From contig CAVYPC010000002.1 in assembly GCA_963770315.1 (NCBI GenBank), positions 1,984,001 to 2,048,000 of the forward strand: DNA of 64,000 nt, written 5' to 3'. The stretch is from VRUE01 sp963770315. GTDB taxonomy: Bacteria; Actinomycetota; Thermoleophilia; Solirubrobacterales; 70-9. The notes beneath the pieces are model-generated. The model did not search any database and was not told where the DNA came from. It worked only from the letters and a program-made list of their open reading frames with translations. The translations under genes and the position numbers were made by a program. Numbering within the stretch: position 1 is the stretch's first letter; each line of letters begins with the position of its first letter. Positions 15,276-23,910 of the stretch are shown in pieces.

Positions 15276-16175
15276 ATGGCCGCCATGGCAGCGATCGAAC
15301 TACACGGCGTGGTGAAGAAGTTCGGCCCGATCACCGCGGTCGACGGCCTCGACCTCGACGTGCCCGAGGGCATCTGCCTCGGCCTGCTTGGACCAAACGG
15401 CGCCGGCAAGTCGACGACGATGCGGCTGATCACCGGCCAGGCGCTGCCCGACGCCGGCGAGCTGCGGGCGCTCGGCCACGAGCTGCCGGGCGACTCGAAG
15501 GCGGCCCGCGCCCAGATGGGGGTCGTGCCGCAGCTCGACAACCTCGACGTCGACGTCACCGTCGAGGACAACCTCGCCGTCTACGCGCGGCTCTACCGGG
15601 TTCCCGACGTCGGCGCCGCGGTCGACCGCGCGCTCGATCTGGCCCGCCTGCGCGACCGCCGCCGCGACGCCGTCGACGAGCTCTCCGGGGGCATGCGTCG
15701 CCGCCTGTTGCTCGCCCGCGGCCTGGTCCATGAGCCGAAGCTGATCCTGCTCGACGAGCCGACGGTCGGCCTCGACCCGCAGATCCGTACCGAGCTCTGG
15801 ACGCTGATCGGCAACCTGCGCTCGGGCGGCACCACGATCCTGATGTCGACCCACTACATCGAGGAGGCCGAGCGGCTGGCCGACGAAGTCGCCGTGATGA
15901 CCCACGGCAAGGTGATCAGCCGCGGCAAGCCGGCCGAGCTGATCGTCGAGCACGTGGGACGGCAGACCGCCGAGGTCTACGGCCCGCCCGACCGCCTCGC
16001 GACCGTACGGGCCGAAGCCGAAGCCAACGGGCTCTCCGTGCGGCCGGCCGGCCCCGCGATCGCGATCGTCGGCTCCGAGCGGGCCGAGAACGGGGCGATC
16101 CCCGACGACGCCGTGGTGCGCGCCGCGACGCTCGAGGACGTCTTCGTGATGCTGACCGGGGAGGCGGCCGAGTGA
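15276..16175 (+). CDS. ABC exporter ATP-binding protein (NodI/DrrA type)
   Basis: 299-residue ATPase of an ABC-2 exporter. Walker A GPNGAGKST is near 39-47, the signature LSGGMRRRL near 134-142, Walker B LILLDEPTVGLDP near 154-166 and the H-loop in MSTHYIEEAERL. The C-terminal 80 residues form the small domain usual in DrrA/NodI-like proteins. A second ATG at 15285 (MAAIELHG) could be the true start. Its stop overlaps the GTG of the permease gene, so the two form one exporter. The cargo (drug, lipid or polysaccharide) cannot be told from sequence. Confidence 0.93.
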   Translation: MAAMAAIELHGVVKKFGPITAVDGLDLDVPEGICLGLLGPNGAGKSTTMRLITGQALPDAGELRALGHELPGDSKAARAQMGVVPQLDNLDVDVTVEDNLAVYARLYRVPDVGAAVDRALDLARLRDRRRDAVDELSGGMRRRLLLARGLVHEPKLILLDEPTVGLDPQIRTELWTLIGNLRSGGTTILMSTHYIEEAERLADEVAVMTHGKVISRGKPAELIVEHVGRQTAEVYGPPDRLATVRAEAEANGLSVRPAGPAIAIVGSERAENGAIPDDAVVRAATLEDVFVMLTGEAAE

Positions 16176-16939
16176 GGCGCCTGGAACCGGCGGCAATCGG
16201 CGGCGTGATGAGCCGCGAGCTCGCCAACTTCCGCACCTACTGGAGGGGGACGACCTTCTCCAGCATCCTCGAACCGATCGTCTACCTGCTCGCCTTCGGC
16301 CTTGGTCTCAGCGCAACCCTGGTCGACGAAGTCAACGGCGTCCCCTACGTCCAGTTCGTCGGCACCGGCATGGTCGCCACCGCGGTGATCTTCTCCAGCG
16401 CCCTGCCGGCGATGTTCGGCACCTTCGTCAAGCACCGCTTCCAGAACACCTATGAAGCGATCCTCGCCGCCCCGGTCGACGTCGAGGAGCTGGTCAGCGC
16501 CGAGATGCTCTGGATCGGCCTGCGCGCCAGCGTCTACGGCTGCGTGCCGCTGCTGGTGACGATCCTCTTCGGCCTCGACCCTGCTTGGGGGATGCTGCTG
16601 ACGCCGCTGTTCTGCCTCGTCACCGCACTCGGCTTCGCCGGCTTCGGCATCGCGATGGCGGCGACGGTCGCCAAGATCGACCAGTTCAACTACGTGACGG
16701 CGCTCTTCGTCACGCCCCTGTTCCTCGTCTCCGGCGCCTTCTTCCCGATCGACGAACTGCCCGAGGGCGTGCAGATCGTGGCCCAGCTCAACCCCCTGCA
16801 CCAGCTGGTCGAGCTGGTCCGCGGCGGCGCCTTCGGCTACGACGCGATCGACCTCGTCCGCTTCGCCGGCCTGCTCGCCTTCGCCCTCGTCATGTGGCGG
16901 ATCGCAGTTCGCCGCATGGAGGCGCGGTTGATCGACTGA
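16172..16939 (+). CDS. ABC-2 type exporter permease (NodJ/DrrB type)
   Basis: 255-residue membrane protein with six predicted helices, partner of the ATPase just upstream. Characteristic ABC-2 features are TYWRGTTFSSILEPIVYLLAFGLGL at the N-terminus, FQNTYEAILAAPVDVEELV in the loop, and FLVSGAFFPIDELPEGVQIVAQLNPLHQLVELVRG before the last helix. The GTG start overlaps the ATPase stop (GTGA). A 53-base palindrome begins four bases after the stop. Confidence 0.93.
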   Translation: MRRLEPAAIGGVMSRELANFRTYWRGTTFSSILEPIVYLLAFGLGLSATLVDEVNGVPYVQFVGTGMVATAVIFSSALPAMFGTFVKHRFQNTYEAILAAPVDVEELVSAEMLWIGLRASVYGCVPLLVTILFGLDPAWGMLLTPLFCLVTALGFAGFGIAMAATVAKIDQFNYVTALFVTPLFLVSGAFFPIDELPEGVQIVAQLNPLHQLVELVRGGAFGYDAIDLVRFAGLLAFALVMWRIAVRRMEARLID

Positions 16940-16942
16940 CGA

Positions 16943-16995
16943 CTGCCTGTGGGCCTAAAACGGGACTGCATATCCCGTTTTAGGCCCACAGGCAG
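16943..16995. repeat. Long perfect palindrome after the ABC exporter
   Basis: Two perfect 23-base arms (16943-16965 and 16973-16995) flank a 7-base loop. The stem holds AAAACGGGA against TCCCGTTTT. It starts four bases past the permease stop and ends 26 bases before the next start. A terminator role is plausible, but there is no trailing T-run. The stem is far longer than needed, and the arms differ in sequence from the other palindromes here. Confidence 0.7.
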
Positions 16996-17020
16996 AGTTG
17001 CGGGGTAGGCTGGCGCCGCT

Positions 17021-17992
17021 ATGGCCGGCGGCTTCAAGCGCTCCTCGCGGTTCGGGCTGATCGGGGTCTTCGTCGTCGCCGCGATCGTCGTCGTCGTCGC
17101 CACCACGACCGGCCAGGGGGAAGCGAACCCGAAGACGACGCTGGCCCTGATCTTCGGCGTTATCGCCGTGTTCTGCATCGTCCTCTTCGCCCTGCAGCGC
17201 GCTGACCTCAACCGCGTCTCCGGAACCGACGCCCGCGGCACGGCCCGCGGCGCCGCCGAAGGCGGCCGGCAGGTCGACAACCCGGCGACGATGGACGACG
17301 CCGACCTCTGGGCGGCGATGGCGGTGAAGCCGATCGACGCCGAGGCCGTCAAGGCACGGGCCGCGGGCTGGGAGGCCGGGCGGCGCAGCCAGAACCTGGC
17401 GATGCTGGTGACGCTGCTGATCTTCCTCACGGTGCCCTCCATGTACCTGCTGGAAAGTTTCGTGCCGTTGCTGATCGGCGGGCCGCTGATCATGATCGCG
17501 GCGCTCTGGGGAAGCATCCGGGCGCTGATGCCGGGAGGCGAGATGGACCGCGGCTACGACGACGTCTGCAAGGCGATGGCGCCGCTGGGCCTCGAGGTGA
17601 CCGAGCGGCCGCAGGTCAACATCGAGGTGCGCGAAGCGACCACCGGCCGTGTCGGGCCGAAGATCCGCGGCGCCCTGGTGCTCGAGGGCGAGCGCAACGG
17701 GCGGCGCGTCTCGGTCCGCCTGGGCAGCACCGAGACGACCACTCGCGCTGAGGTGACCGTCGCCGCCTCGGTTCCCGAATTCAAAGCGAAATCGCACGAT
17801 GGCAGGGTGCGTCCGGCCGACGGCGCGCCGGAGAGCGTCGCCGCCACCCTGGAGGGGGTGCCCAACTCGACCCGCTGGAAGAAAGTCACCGTCGATGGTG
17901 GCCCGGAGGGCATCGAGGTCGCCCGCAAGGGCGGCGGGCAGTCCGACTGGCTCTGCGACCTCTGGCTCGCCGAGCGGCTCGCCGAGATTTAG
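17021..17992 (+). CDS. Membrane protein of unknown function
   Basis: 323-residue protein with two N-terminal helices (about 10-30 and 40-60) and two more near 128-170 (LAMLVTLLIFLTVPSMYLLESFVPLLIGGPLIMIAALWG). A charged loop lies between the pairs, and a soluble C-terminal half (about 175-323) is rich in beta-prone stretches such as RGALVLEGERNGRRVSVRLGS. I do not recognise the family. The gene stands alone after the palindrome at 16943-16995 and runs toward the leftward SRP RNA gene. Confidence 0.7.
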   Translation: MAGGFKRSSRFGLIGVFVVAAIVVVVATTTGQGEANPKTTLALIFGVIAVFCIVLFALQRADLNRVSGTDARGTARGAAEGGRQVDNPATMDDADLWAAMAVKPIDAEAVKARAAGWEAGRRSQNLAMLVTLLIFLTVPSMYLLESFVPLLIGGPLIMIAALWGSIRALMPGGEMDRGYDDVCKAMAPLGLEVTERPQVNIEVREATTGRVGPKIRGALVLEGERNGRRVSVRLGSTETTTRAEVTVAASVPEFKAKSHDGRVRPADGAPESVAATLEGVPNSTRWKKVTVDGGPEGIEVARKGGGQSDWLCDLWLAERLAEI

Positions 17993-18047
17993 CCCGGTGG
18001 GGTCTGAAAATGGACCGTGCACCCGCCTTCGAAGCGAGGTCCCCAGG

Positions 18048-18190
18048 CGTGTCCGTCGCGTTTGGCTCGAGCCGGGCTCGCCTGCGGCACCCGCGGCATC
18101 CGCTTAAGGCTGCTTCCTTCCGGACCTGACCTGATTCACGTGCCCACGTCGCGCAGGACCCGGCCGTCAACGCCGCCTGCGACGCACTGA
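18048..18190 (-). ncRNA. ffs: Signal recognition particle RNA (ffs)
   Basis: The minus strand contains the universal SRP helix-8 apex: GGTCAGGTCC, then GGAAGGAAGCAGCC (18131 down to 18108). Flanking segments pair in order: CCTGCG with CGCAGG, CCGGG with CCCGG, GGC with GCC, GCGTT with AACGC and CGTC with GACG. This gives a long rod of roughly 140 bases. The apex is certain; the ends were set from the outermost pairings and may shift by 10-20 bases. The RNA forms the SRP with Ffh for co-translational membrane targeting. Confidence 0.88.
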
Positions 18191-18325
18191 CCCCGAAGGC
18201 CGGCCCCTCAGAACGGTATTCGGCCCCGCTAGAGCGGATTGCGGGTTACAAGGCACCGCTGATTCCCCGCCTAGCACGGTCCGCACACGATCCTACCCGG
18301 CTGGACCGTAGGATCCATTCCCGCC

Positions 18326-19552
18326 TTGATCCACATCGACACCGACTCCTTCTTCGTCATCGTCACGATCGCCGCCGTCGCGGCGATCACGGTCGCCGTA
18401 GTGCCCTCGCGCTTCGCCCCGCCGGTGGTCGTCGTCGAGCTGCTGCTGGGGATCGTCGTCGGCCCCGAAGTCCTCGACCTCGCCGGCACCGACAACTTCA
18501 TCCAATTCTTCTCCAACCTCGGCCTCGGGATGCTCTTCTTCTTCGCCGGCTACGAGATCGACTTCGAGCGGATCCGCGGCAGGCCACTCAAGCTCGGTGC
18601 CTGGGGCTGGCTGCTCTCGATCGCGCTCGCCTACGGGATCGGCGGCGCCCTCGCCGCCGCCGGCATCGTCCTCTCCTTCCTCTACACGGGGTCGGCGATG
18701 GCGACGACGGCGATCGGCACGCTGATCCCGATCCTGCGCGACAACGGCGAGCTGAAGACCAAGTTCGGCACCTACCTTCTGGCGGCAGGGGGGATCGGCG
18801 AGTTCGGCCCGATCCTGCTGGTGACGCTGGTCCTCTCGACCACCAACCCACTGCACGAGAGCGTCATCCTGATCGCCTTCGTCGCACTGGCGCTGGCGAT
18901 GGCGCTCGTCTCGGTGAAATTCGCCTGGCGCGGCTGGCCGGCCCTGGAGCGGACCTTTGAGACGAGCAGCCAGCTTGCCGTGCGGATCACCGTGGTGCTG
19001 GTCTTCGGCCTCGTCCTGCTGGCCAGCAAGCTCGGGCTCGACGTCCTGCTCGGCGGCTTCGTCGCCGGGATGATCGTACGGCTGGCGCTGAAGGGGCACG
19101 AGCTGAAAGTGTTCGAGTCGAAGCTGACCGCGGTTGGCTTCGGCTTCTTCGTCCCCTTCTTCTTCATCACCAGCGGCATCGAGTTCGACCTCGGCGCGCT
19201 CGGTTCGGTCACGGCGCTGCTCAAGCTGGCGATGTTCTTCGGCCTCTTCCTGATCGTGCGCGGCGCCCCGGCGATGTTGCTCTATCGCAACGTCTTGCAG
19301 ACCCGCCAGCGCGCTGCCCTCGCCTTCTACTCCGCGACCGAGCTTCCACTAGTCGTCGCGATCACCACGATCGCGATCGAAACCGACCACATGAAAGCGT
19401 CGACCGCCGCCGGCCTGGTCGGCGCCGCGATGCTCTCGACCCTTGTCTTCCCCTTCGTCGGCCGAGCGCTGTTGGAGCGCGCGAAAGCAGAGGGAGAGAC
19501 GGGGGCGCCCGGCGATAGCCCGCTCCCAGCCGCGGAGGAGGCCATCGCCTGA
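18326..19552 (+). CDS. Cation/proton antiporter (CPA2, KefB/NapA-like)
   Basis: 408-residue integral membrane antiporter from a TTG start, with about twelve helices. The family pattern is visible in RFAPPVVVVELLLGIVVGPEVL near 30-52, FFAGYEIDFERIRG near 72-85, and the STKLGLDVLLGGFVAGMIVRL-like stretch near 232-252. The C-terminus is short and lacks TrkA-N/TrkA-C domains. It probably exchanges Na+ or K+ for H+; the ion is not determinable here. It is a single gene placed between the leftward ffs gene and tRNA-Val. Confidence 0.88.
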   Translation: MIHIDTDSFFVIVTIAAVAAITVAVVPSRFAPPVVVVELLLGIVVGPEVLDLAGTDNFIQFFSNLGLGMLFFFAGYEIDFERIRGRPLKLGAWGWLLSIALAYGIGGALAAAGIVLSFLYTGSAMATTAIGTLIPILRDNGELKTKFGTYLLAAGGIGEFGPILLVTLVLSTTNPLHESVILIAFVALALAMALVSVKFAWRGWPALERTFETSSQLAVRITVVLVFGLVLLASKLGLDVLLGGFVAGMIVRLALKGHELKVFESKLTAVGFGFFVPFFFITSGIEFDLGALGSVTALLKLAMFFGLFLIVRGAPAMLLYRNVLQTRQRAALAFYSATELPLVVAITTIAIETDHMKASTAAGLVGAAMLSTLVFPFVGRALLERAKAEGETGAPGDSPLPAAEEAIA

Positions 19553-19728
19553 TCGGGCTCAGCCGCCCCGGATCAGCTTGCGCTGTCTGTAGGGGGTCGC
19601 GCTGGCGCCGCCGGCGTGACCTTCTCGCGGACGAGGAGGCGCTTGCGCTTGGCACGATTGAGCTGGACGCTCCATCGTCGCGCAGCAACGAGAAACCTCG
19701 TCCAGCCACGTAATATCCGGGCCCTCCC

Positions 19729-19800
19729 GGGCGCGTAGCTCAGTGGGAGAGCGCTCGCCTCACACGCGAGAGGTCGCTGGTTCGAACCCAGCCGCGCCCA
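19729..19800 (+). tRNA. tRNA-Val (CAC)
   Basis: A full cloverleaf is present. The acceptor is GGGCGCG/CGCGCCC, the D-arm lies in GCTCAGTGGGAGAGC, the anticodon arm is CTCGC-CTCACAC-GCGAG with anticodon CAC, and the T-arm is CTGG-TTCGAAC-CCAG. The discriminator is A and CCA is not encoded. Confidence 0.97.
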
Positions 19801-19842
19801 TGACGGCCACGCAACCGGCGCCGCGCCTATCCTTGCCGGCGC

Positions 19843-20421
19843 GTGACGGGCACGGAAGGTTTGAGTCAGGAGGGGACCGAACCCGAGAGGGCGGTCGACG
19901 TGATGCTGGCCGAGTTCACCTCCCTCCGCGCCGAGAAGGTGAGCTACCTCACCGGCCAGGCCGCCGTCGTCGGGATTGGAATTACCGCGCTCGGGGTGAT
20001 CGCGGGGTTCGTGGCCAAAGAAGGACACGATCGACTGCTCCTCGCCGTGCCCCCGCTGGTCATGCTCGTCGTCCTCAGCTACGCGGCAGGTTCGTACCGA
20101 TCGAATCAGCTCGGCAACTACATCCGCGACCATCTCTGGCGCGGCCTGGAAGCAAAGGTCGGGGAGGAGCTGCCCTCGTGGCAACGGGAGATCGCGAAAG
20201 CGCGGGTGAAGCCGGCTGCGATCGTCAAAGTGGTCTTCTTGGACCTGCCGCCGGCGGCGCTCTTCATCGCGGCGAGCATCTACGCGCTGTGCTCTCTCGC
20301 CGACCACGAATTCATCTGGTGGGCTGGCTTGGGCATGACGACGATATCCGTCATCGTCCCGATCTGGGTCCTGGCGGGGATCGACGTCACGTCCATCCCG
20401 GTCGAGACGAACGCAAGCTGA
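19843..20421 (+). CDS. Membrane protein of unknown function
   Basis: 192-residue protein from a GTG start. An N-terminal amphipathic stretch (EFTSLRAEKVSYLTGQA) leads into two closely spaced helices (about 42-62 and 68-86). A charged cytoplasmic segment (RSNQLGNYIRDHLWRGLEAKVGEELPSWQREIAKARVK) precedes two further helices (about 133-155 and 160-180). The overall pattern suggests a small four-helix membrane protein; no family is recognised. It follows tRNA-Val directly. Confidence 0.7.
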   Translation: MTGTEGLSQEGTEPERAVDVMLAEFTSLRAEKVSYLTGQAAVVGIGITALGVIAGFVAKEGHDRLLLAVPPLVMLVVLSYAAGSYRSNQLGNYIRDHLWRGLEAKVGEELPSWQREIAKARVKPAAIVKVVFLDLPPAALFIAASIYALCSLADHEFIWWAGLGMTTISVIVPIWVLAGIDVTSIPVETNAS

Positions 20422-20427
20422 GGAGCC

Positions 20428-20808
20428 TCAGGCCTGCTGCAGCACCGAGAGGATGTTGCCCGCCGGGTCCTTGAACCAGACGATCGAGGGGCCGGGCCCG
20501 CGAGCTATGCCCCTCTCGTCCTGTTCGAAGCCCTCGTAGCGCTCGGGCTCGATGCCGCGCGAGGTCAGCTCGTCGACGGCGGAGTCGATGTCGGCAACCT
20601 CGAAGTTGAGGATCGTGTAGGTGGCGGGGGTGAAGTCCGGTTTCAGGTAGATGATCGTGTCGCGATCGCCGGCGAGGTCGAGCGACAGCAAGCCGTTCTC
20701 CTCGTCGAGGACCGAGAGCCTCAGACCCAGGGTCTCCCCGTAGAAGCGCTTCGCCGCGTCGAGGTCGTCGACCGCGAATCCGCTCGTGGCTTTGGCGTCG
20801 GCAAGCAT
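20428..20808 (-). CDS. VOC (glyoxalase/bleomycin-resistance) superfamily protein
   Basis: 126-residue protein with the paired beta-alpha-beta-beta-beta layout of the VOC fold. The first unit is ATSGFAVDDLDAAKRFYGETLGLRLSV and the second TILNFEVADIDSAVDELTSRGIEPERYEGF, ending in the usual WFKDPAGNILSVLQ. Such proteins are metal-dependent lyases, dioxygenases or binding proteins; the substrate is unknown. ATG 20808 is chosen because a GGAG site precedes it and the upstream gene ends at 20822. Confidence 0.88.
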   Translation of the reverse strand: MLADAKATSGFAVDDLDAAKRFYGETLGLRLSVLDEENGLLSLDLAGDRDTIIYLKPDFTPATYTILNFEVADIDSAVDELTSRGIEPERYEGFEQDERGIARGPGPSIVWFKDPAGNILSVLQQA

Positions 20809-20821
20809 CTCCAAGTAACCC

Positions 20822-21169
20822 CTACCCAGACAGCCCGGGGATGAATCGCCCGACATGCTCGTCGATCGTCCGCCGCACCCACTCCTGGGTTGCGGCGTCG
20901 GCCATCCGGTAGCGGCCGAGGAGCATCTTCTGCTCGGTGAGGGGAAGACCGGCGATCTCCCAGCGCACGGCGAGCCGCTCGAAGAGCAGCTCCGAGCGGC
21001 GGCGCCAGGCGTCGTCCTGCGTGGTCGCCGCCGTCGCCGCCCCCTCGGCGAGCTTCCCGATCGTCCCCGTGCTCAGCGACTGCCGCAGCGTGAGGACGTT
21101 GCCGTCGGGGTCGCTGTAATCGACCGTCGGAGCCTTCTGCCGGGACCGCCGCTGCTTGCGCTTCGCCAT
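20822..21169 (-). CDS. Conserved hypothetical protein
   Basis: 115-residue soluble protein, basic at the start (MAKRKQRRSRQK) and helical after about residue 45 (DDAWRRRSELLFERLAVRWEIAGLPLTEQKMLLGRYRMADAATQEWVRRTIDEHV). Not recognised. The open frame extends upstream of the ATG, but codons there run against arfB. It lies 37 bases downstream of arfB and 13 bases ahead of the VOC gene, all on the minus strand. Confidence 0.65.
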   Translation of the reverse strand: MAKRKQRRSRQKAPTVDYSDPDGNVLTLRQSLSTGTIGKLAEGAATAATTQDDAWRRRSELLFERLAVRWEIAGLPLTEQKMLLGRYRMADAATQEWVRRTIDEHVGRFIPGLSG

Positions 21170-21206
21170 CGTTCCGAGTCTGCCACGAGCCAGGCGCCGA
21201 TGACCC

Positions 21207-21620
21207 TCAGCCGTCTTCGGCCGGGGGACGGCGCCCTCGCTTGCGCTCGCCGACCTGGCGCTTGCGCTCGAGCCGGCGCTGGCGGGCGGCCCTGCTCGGC
21301 CTGGTCGGGCGCCGCCGGCGCGGCACTGTGAGGCCGGCCGCGATCTTCTCCGCGAGGCGTTCCAGCGCCAGCTCGCGGTTGCGCGCCTGCCCACGCGCAT
21401 CCTGGGCGACAGCGGTGACGAGCGCCCCAACCCGTTCGAGCAGCAGAGCGCGCTGCGAGTCGTCGAGGGCGCCGGACGCCCGCACGTCGAAGACGGCTTC
21501 CACCCGCGACGCCGTGACGTTTGCGTGCTGCCCGCCGGGGCCGGAGGAGCGGCTGGTGCGCAGCTCGACCTCGCTCAGCGGGATCGAGAGCCGCTCGTCG
21601 ATCCGGAGTCGCTCGGACAC
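21207..21620 (-). CDS. arfB: Alternative ribosome-rescue factor ArfB (YaeJ-type peptidyl-tRNA hydrolase)
   Basis: 137-residue protein that hydrolyses peptidyl-tRNA on stalled ribosomes. It carries the release-factor GGQ motif at 29-31 within SSGPGGQHANVTASRVE and the family opening LRIDERLSIPLSEVELRTSRS. The lysine/arginine-rich tail (RRRRPTRPSRAARQRRLERKRQVGERKRGRR) matches the one ArfB inserts into the mRNA entry tunnel. Length is normal. It starts seven bases after the end of the upstream membrane gene, so both may share a transcript. Confidence 0.93.
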   Translation of the reverse strand: MSERLRIDERLSIPLSEVELRTSRSSGPGGQHANVTASRVEAVFDVRASGALDDSQRALLLERVGALVTAVAQDARGQARNRELALERLAEKIAAGLTVPRRRRPTRPSRAARQRRLERKRQVGERKRGRRPPAEDG

Positions 21621-21626
21621 ACCGGA

Positions 21627-22739
21627 TCAACCCTTCTGGCACTGCTCATCAGCCGACTTCCTCAGGCTCCTGCTCAACGGCGCCGAGCCTTCAGCTGGCC
21701 CCTGGTTGCGAACCTCGGCGACGACGAGCTGGCCGATCGAGGGCCGGTTCCCGGGGTCGAACCGGTACTGATCGTCATCGAGCACGAGTTCGCGTATTTC
21801 GTCATTGGGCACAAAGCGGATCTTCCTCGCCGAGTCGGGCTCCTCGCCGGGGGCGCCCGGGCTCCCCTCGATGCAGTAGCCGAGGTAGAGACCGCTGCCG
21901 TTGCGGTCGATGTAGGCGACGTTGGACAGCGGGGGCCGGTCAACCCGGTAGACGGTCACGAGCGAGAAGCCGACCGGCGGCGTCGCCACCCAGGCCAGGC
22001 CGACCGCGGTCGCGGCGGCGACGGCGAGCCAGACCCCGCCCGACTTCACCAGTTCCCGACCGAGGTGCTTGAACATCGGCGACCGGGGCCAGCTGACGAA
22101 CCGCCCGGCATAGATAACCGCGGTTCCAGCCAGCAGGATCGTGCCCTCCAGCAACGGCAGGACGCCGATGGCCACCCCGAGATTGCAGATCAGCAAGAGC
22201 ACGGCGGCGACGCGAAGGACCCAGGAAGCCCGGTGGGGTTGGGTCAGAGCCGTGTTCGGCTGGCGGAAGATCATCCAACGCAAAACCAAGATTCCCCCCA
22301 CCGCCCCGACGCTGATGAGGGCCGCCCTCGGGCGGCCGCTGGCTCCGAAGCCGAGCGCGAGCAGCAGCAGCGCGCTCGCGGGGCCGACCATCCCGAGCAG
22401 GCTCGCGCGGTCTCGCCAGGCGAGGTCGACGTCGCGGAACGAGGCCGGCTGGCGAATCGGTGCCGAGTCCCGCCGGCCCGATGCAAAGGCCACGAGCGCG
22501 GCGACGATGCCGCCGACCGCGATCAGCAGCAGCGCCTCGAAGGCGGCAACCCGGCTGCCGATCGAGAGCAACCGCTTGCTGCCGGCGGCGACGACGCCCT
22601 CGTCACCGGGAAGCTGCGCGGCGGTGACCCGCAGCCAGATGACTATCCCGCCCAACAGGTAGACGTAGGCGACCAGGCCGGCTGCCGCCGCGCCGACCGT
22701 GACGACCCTCCCTATCGCCCCATCCCGCCCATCGCTCAT
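21627..22739 (-). CDS. Multi-spanning membrane protein with a soluble C-terminal domain
   Basis: 370-residue protein with about seven helices in residues 10-245. A soluble C-terminal region of some 120 residues (YRVDRPPLSNVAYIDRNGSGLYLGYCIEGSPG...) looks extracytoplasmic and beta-rich. No known family was recognised. It is the first gene of a leftward group that continues with arfB, with only six bases between the two. Confidence 0.7.
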   Translation of the reverse strand: MSDGRDGAIGRVVTVGAAAAGLVAYVYLLGGIVIWLRVTAAQLPGDEGVVAAGSKRLLSIGSRVAAFEALLLIAVGGIVAALVAFASGRRDSAPIRQPASFRDVDLAWRDRASLLGMVGPASALLLLALGFGASGRPRAALISVGAVGGILVLRWMIFRQPNTALTQPHRASWVLRVAAVLLLICNLGVAIGVLPLLEGTILLAGTAVIYAGRFVSWPRSPMFKHLGRELVKSGGVWLAVAAATAVGLAWVATPPVGFSLVTVYRVDRPPLSNVAYIDRNGSGLYLGYCIEGSPGAPGEEPDSARKIRFVPNDEIRELVLDDDQYRFDPGNRPSIGQLVVAEVRNQGPAEGSAPLSRSLRKSADEQCQKG

Positions 22740-22802
22740 CGTCTATGCACCGTTGCCAACCCTATTTGCAGGCCACGATCACGCCTAGCGCCGCAGCGCC
22801 GC

Positions 22803-23081
22803 TCAAGCCAGCGCGTCGATCTTCGCCGCGAGCTCGAAGTCGGCCGCGGTGACACCACCGTCGGAGTGGGTGGAGAGCGAGACGGTGACCGTATCCCAGG
22901 AGATTTCCAGGTCGGGGTGGTGGTTCATCGCCTCGGCCGGCTCGACCAGGCTCTGGACGAAGTTCACCGAGCCGACGAAATCCTCGCGCTTGAAGCTCTT
23001 GCGTATCGCCGAGCCGCTCCGCTCCCAGCCGGGATGCTCCGCCAGCCTCGCCTCGATCTCGGAATCCCCCAACGGTGCCAT
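22803..23081 (-). CDS. phhB: 4a-hydroxytetrahydrobiopterin dehydratase (PCD/DCoH)
   Basis: 92-residue enzyme that dehydrates 4a-hydroxytetrahydropterin and recycles the pterin cofactor. The family signature is intact: EAMNHHPDLEISWDTVTVSLSTHSDGGVTAADFELA, with the two adjacent histidines of the active site. Length is typical. No aromatic amino acid hydroxylase adjoins, so the biological partner is unknown; PCD proteins in such settings may serve other pterin enzymes. It is divergent from the GST-like gene at 23117. Confidence 0.92.
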   Translation of the reverse strand: MAPLGDSEIEARLAEHPGWERSGSAIRKSFKREDFVGSVNFVQSLVEPAEAMNHHPDLEISWDTVTVSLSTHSDGGVTAADFELAAKIDALA

Positions 23082-23116
23082 CGGCCTATGCTGCCATAGA
23101 TCGGACTGTTCGAACT

Positions 23117-23907
23117 ATGAGTGACGACCTCCCCACTCTCTGGCAGATCGACGTCTCGCACTACAGCGAGAAGGCGCGCTGGGCGCTGGCCTGGAAGGGC
23201 GTCGAGCACCGCCGCCGCTCGCCCGTCCCCGGCGCCCACATGGCAGTCGCCCTCTGGCTCACCCGCGGCGCCCAGTACACCTTCCCGGTCTTGAGCATCG
23301 AGGGCAGGCGGATCGGCGACTCGACCGCGATCGTCGCGGCGCTCGAGGAGCTCTACCCCGAGCCGCCCCTGTACCCGGCCGACATCGCCCAGCGGCGCCG
23401 CGCGCTTCGAGCTCGAGGAGTACTTCGACGAGGAGCTCGGCCCCTACGTCCGGCAGCTCGCCTGGTACGAGTTCGGCAACGACCCGGAGAGCTTTGCGGC
23501 GTTGATGGAACAGACCGCCCCCAAGCCGCTGGCCAGGTTCGGCCGACCGACCGCCGCCTACGCCCGCGCCTACACGGCGCTTCGCTTCCGCCGGCGATGC
23601 CGCGGCGGCCGAACGGGCGCGGGCAAAGACTCTGGCCGCCCTCGACCGGCTGGAGGCCGAGCTGGGGGATCGGGAGTACCTGGTCAACGAGCGCTTCAGC
23701 GTCGCTGACCTCACCGCGGCCTCGCTCTTCTACCCGCTGGCGCTCCCCGAGGAGGCCCCACTCCAGGCCGACTCGCCCTCCGCAAAGGGCTTCGAACGCT
23801 TCCGCGAGCCGCTGCTGGAGCGGCGCGGCGTCGTCTGGGTGACGGAGATGTTCCACCGGCACCGCAAGCCGGCGAAAGCACGGGCTGCCGCATCCACGCC
23901 GAGCTGA
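23117..23907 (+). pseudogene. Glutathione S-transferase-like protein, two frameshifts
   Basis: Read across three frames the gene gives a continuous GST-like protein of about 262 residues. The N-terminal thioredoxin fold (LWQIDVSHYSEKARWALAWKG, YTFPVLSIEGRRIGDSTAI) is in frame 1. ELEEYFDEELGPYVRQLAWYEFG follows a one-base insertion near 23405-23412 (a TT run). AERARAKTLAALDRLEAELGD...FSVADLTAASLFYPL follows a second one near 23593-23597 (a CC run). Both shifts are single extra bases in short homopolymers, so either a young pseudogene or a read error is possible. It is convergent with the yrbE-type gene, whose stop is four bases on. Confidence 0.75.
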
Positions 23908-23910
23908 CGT

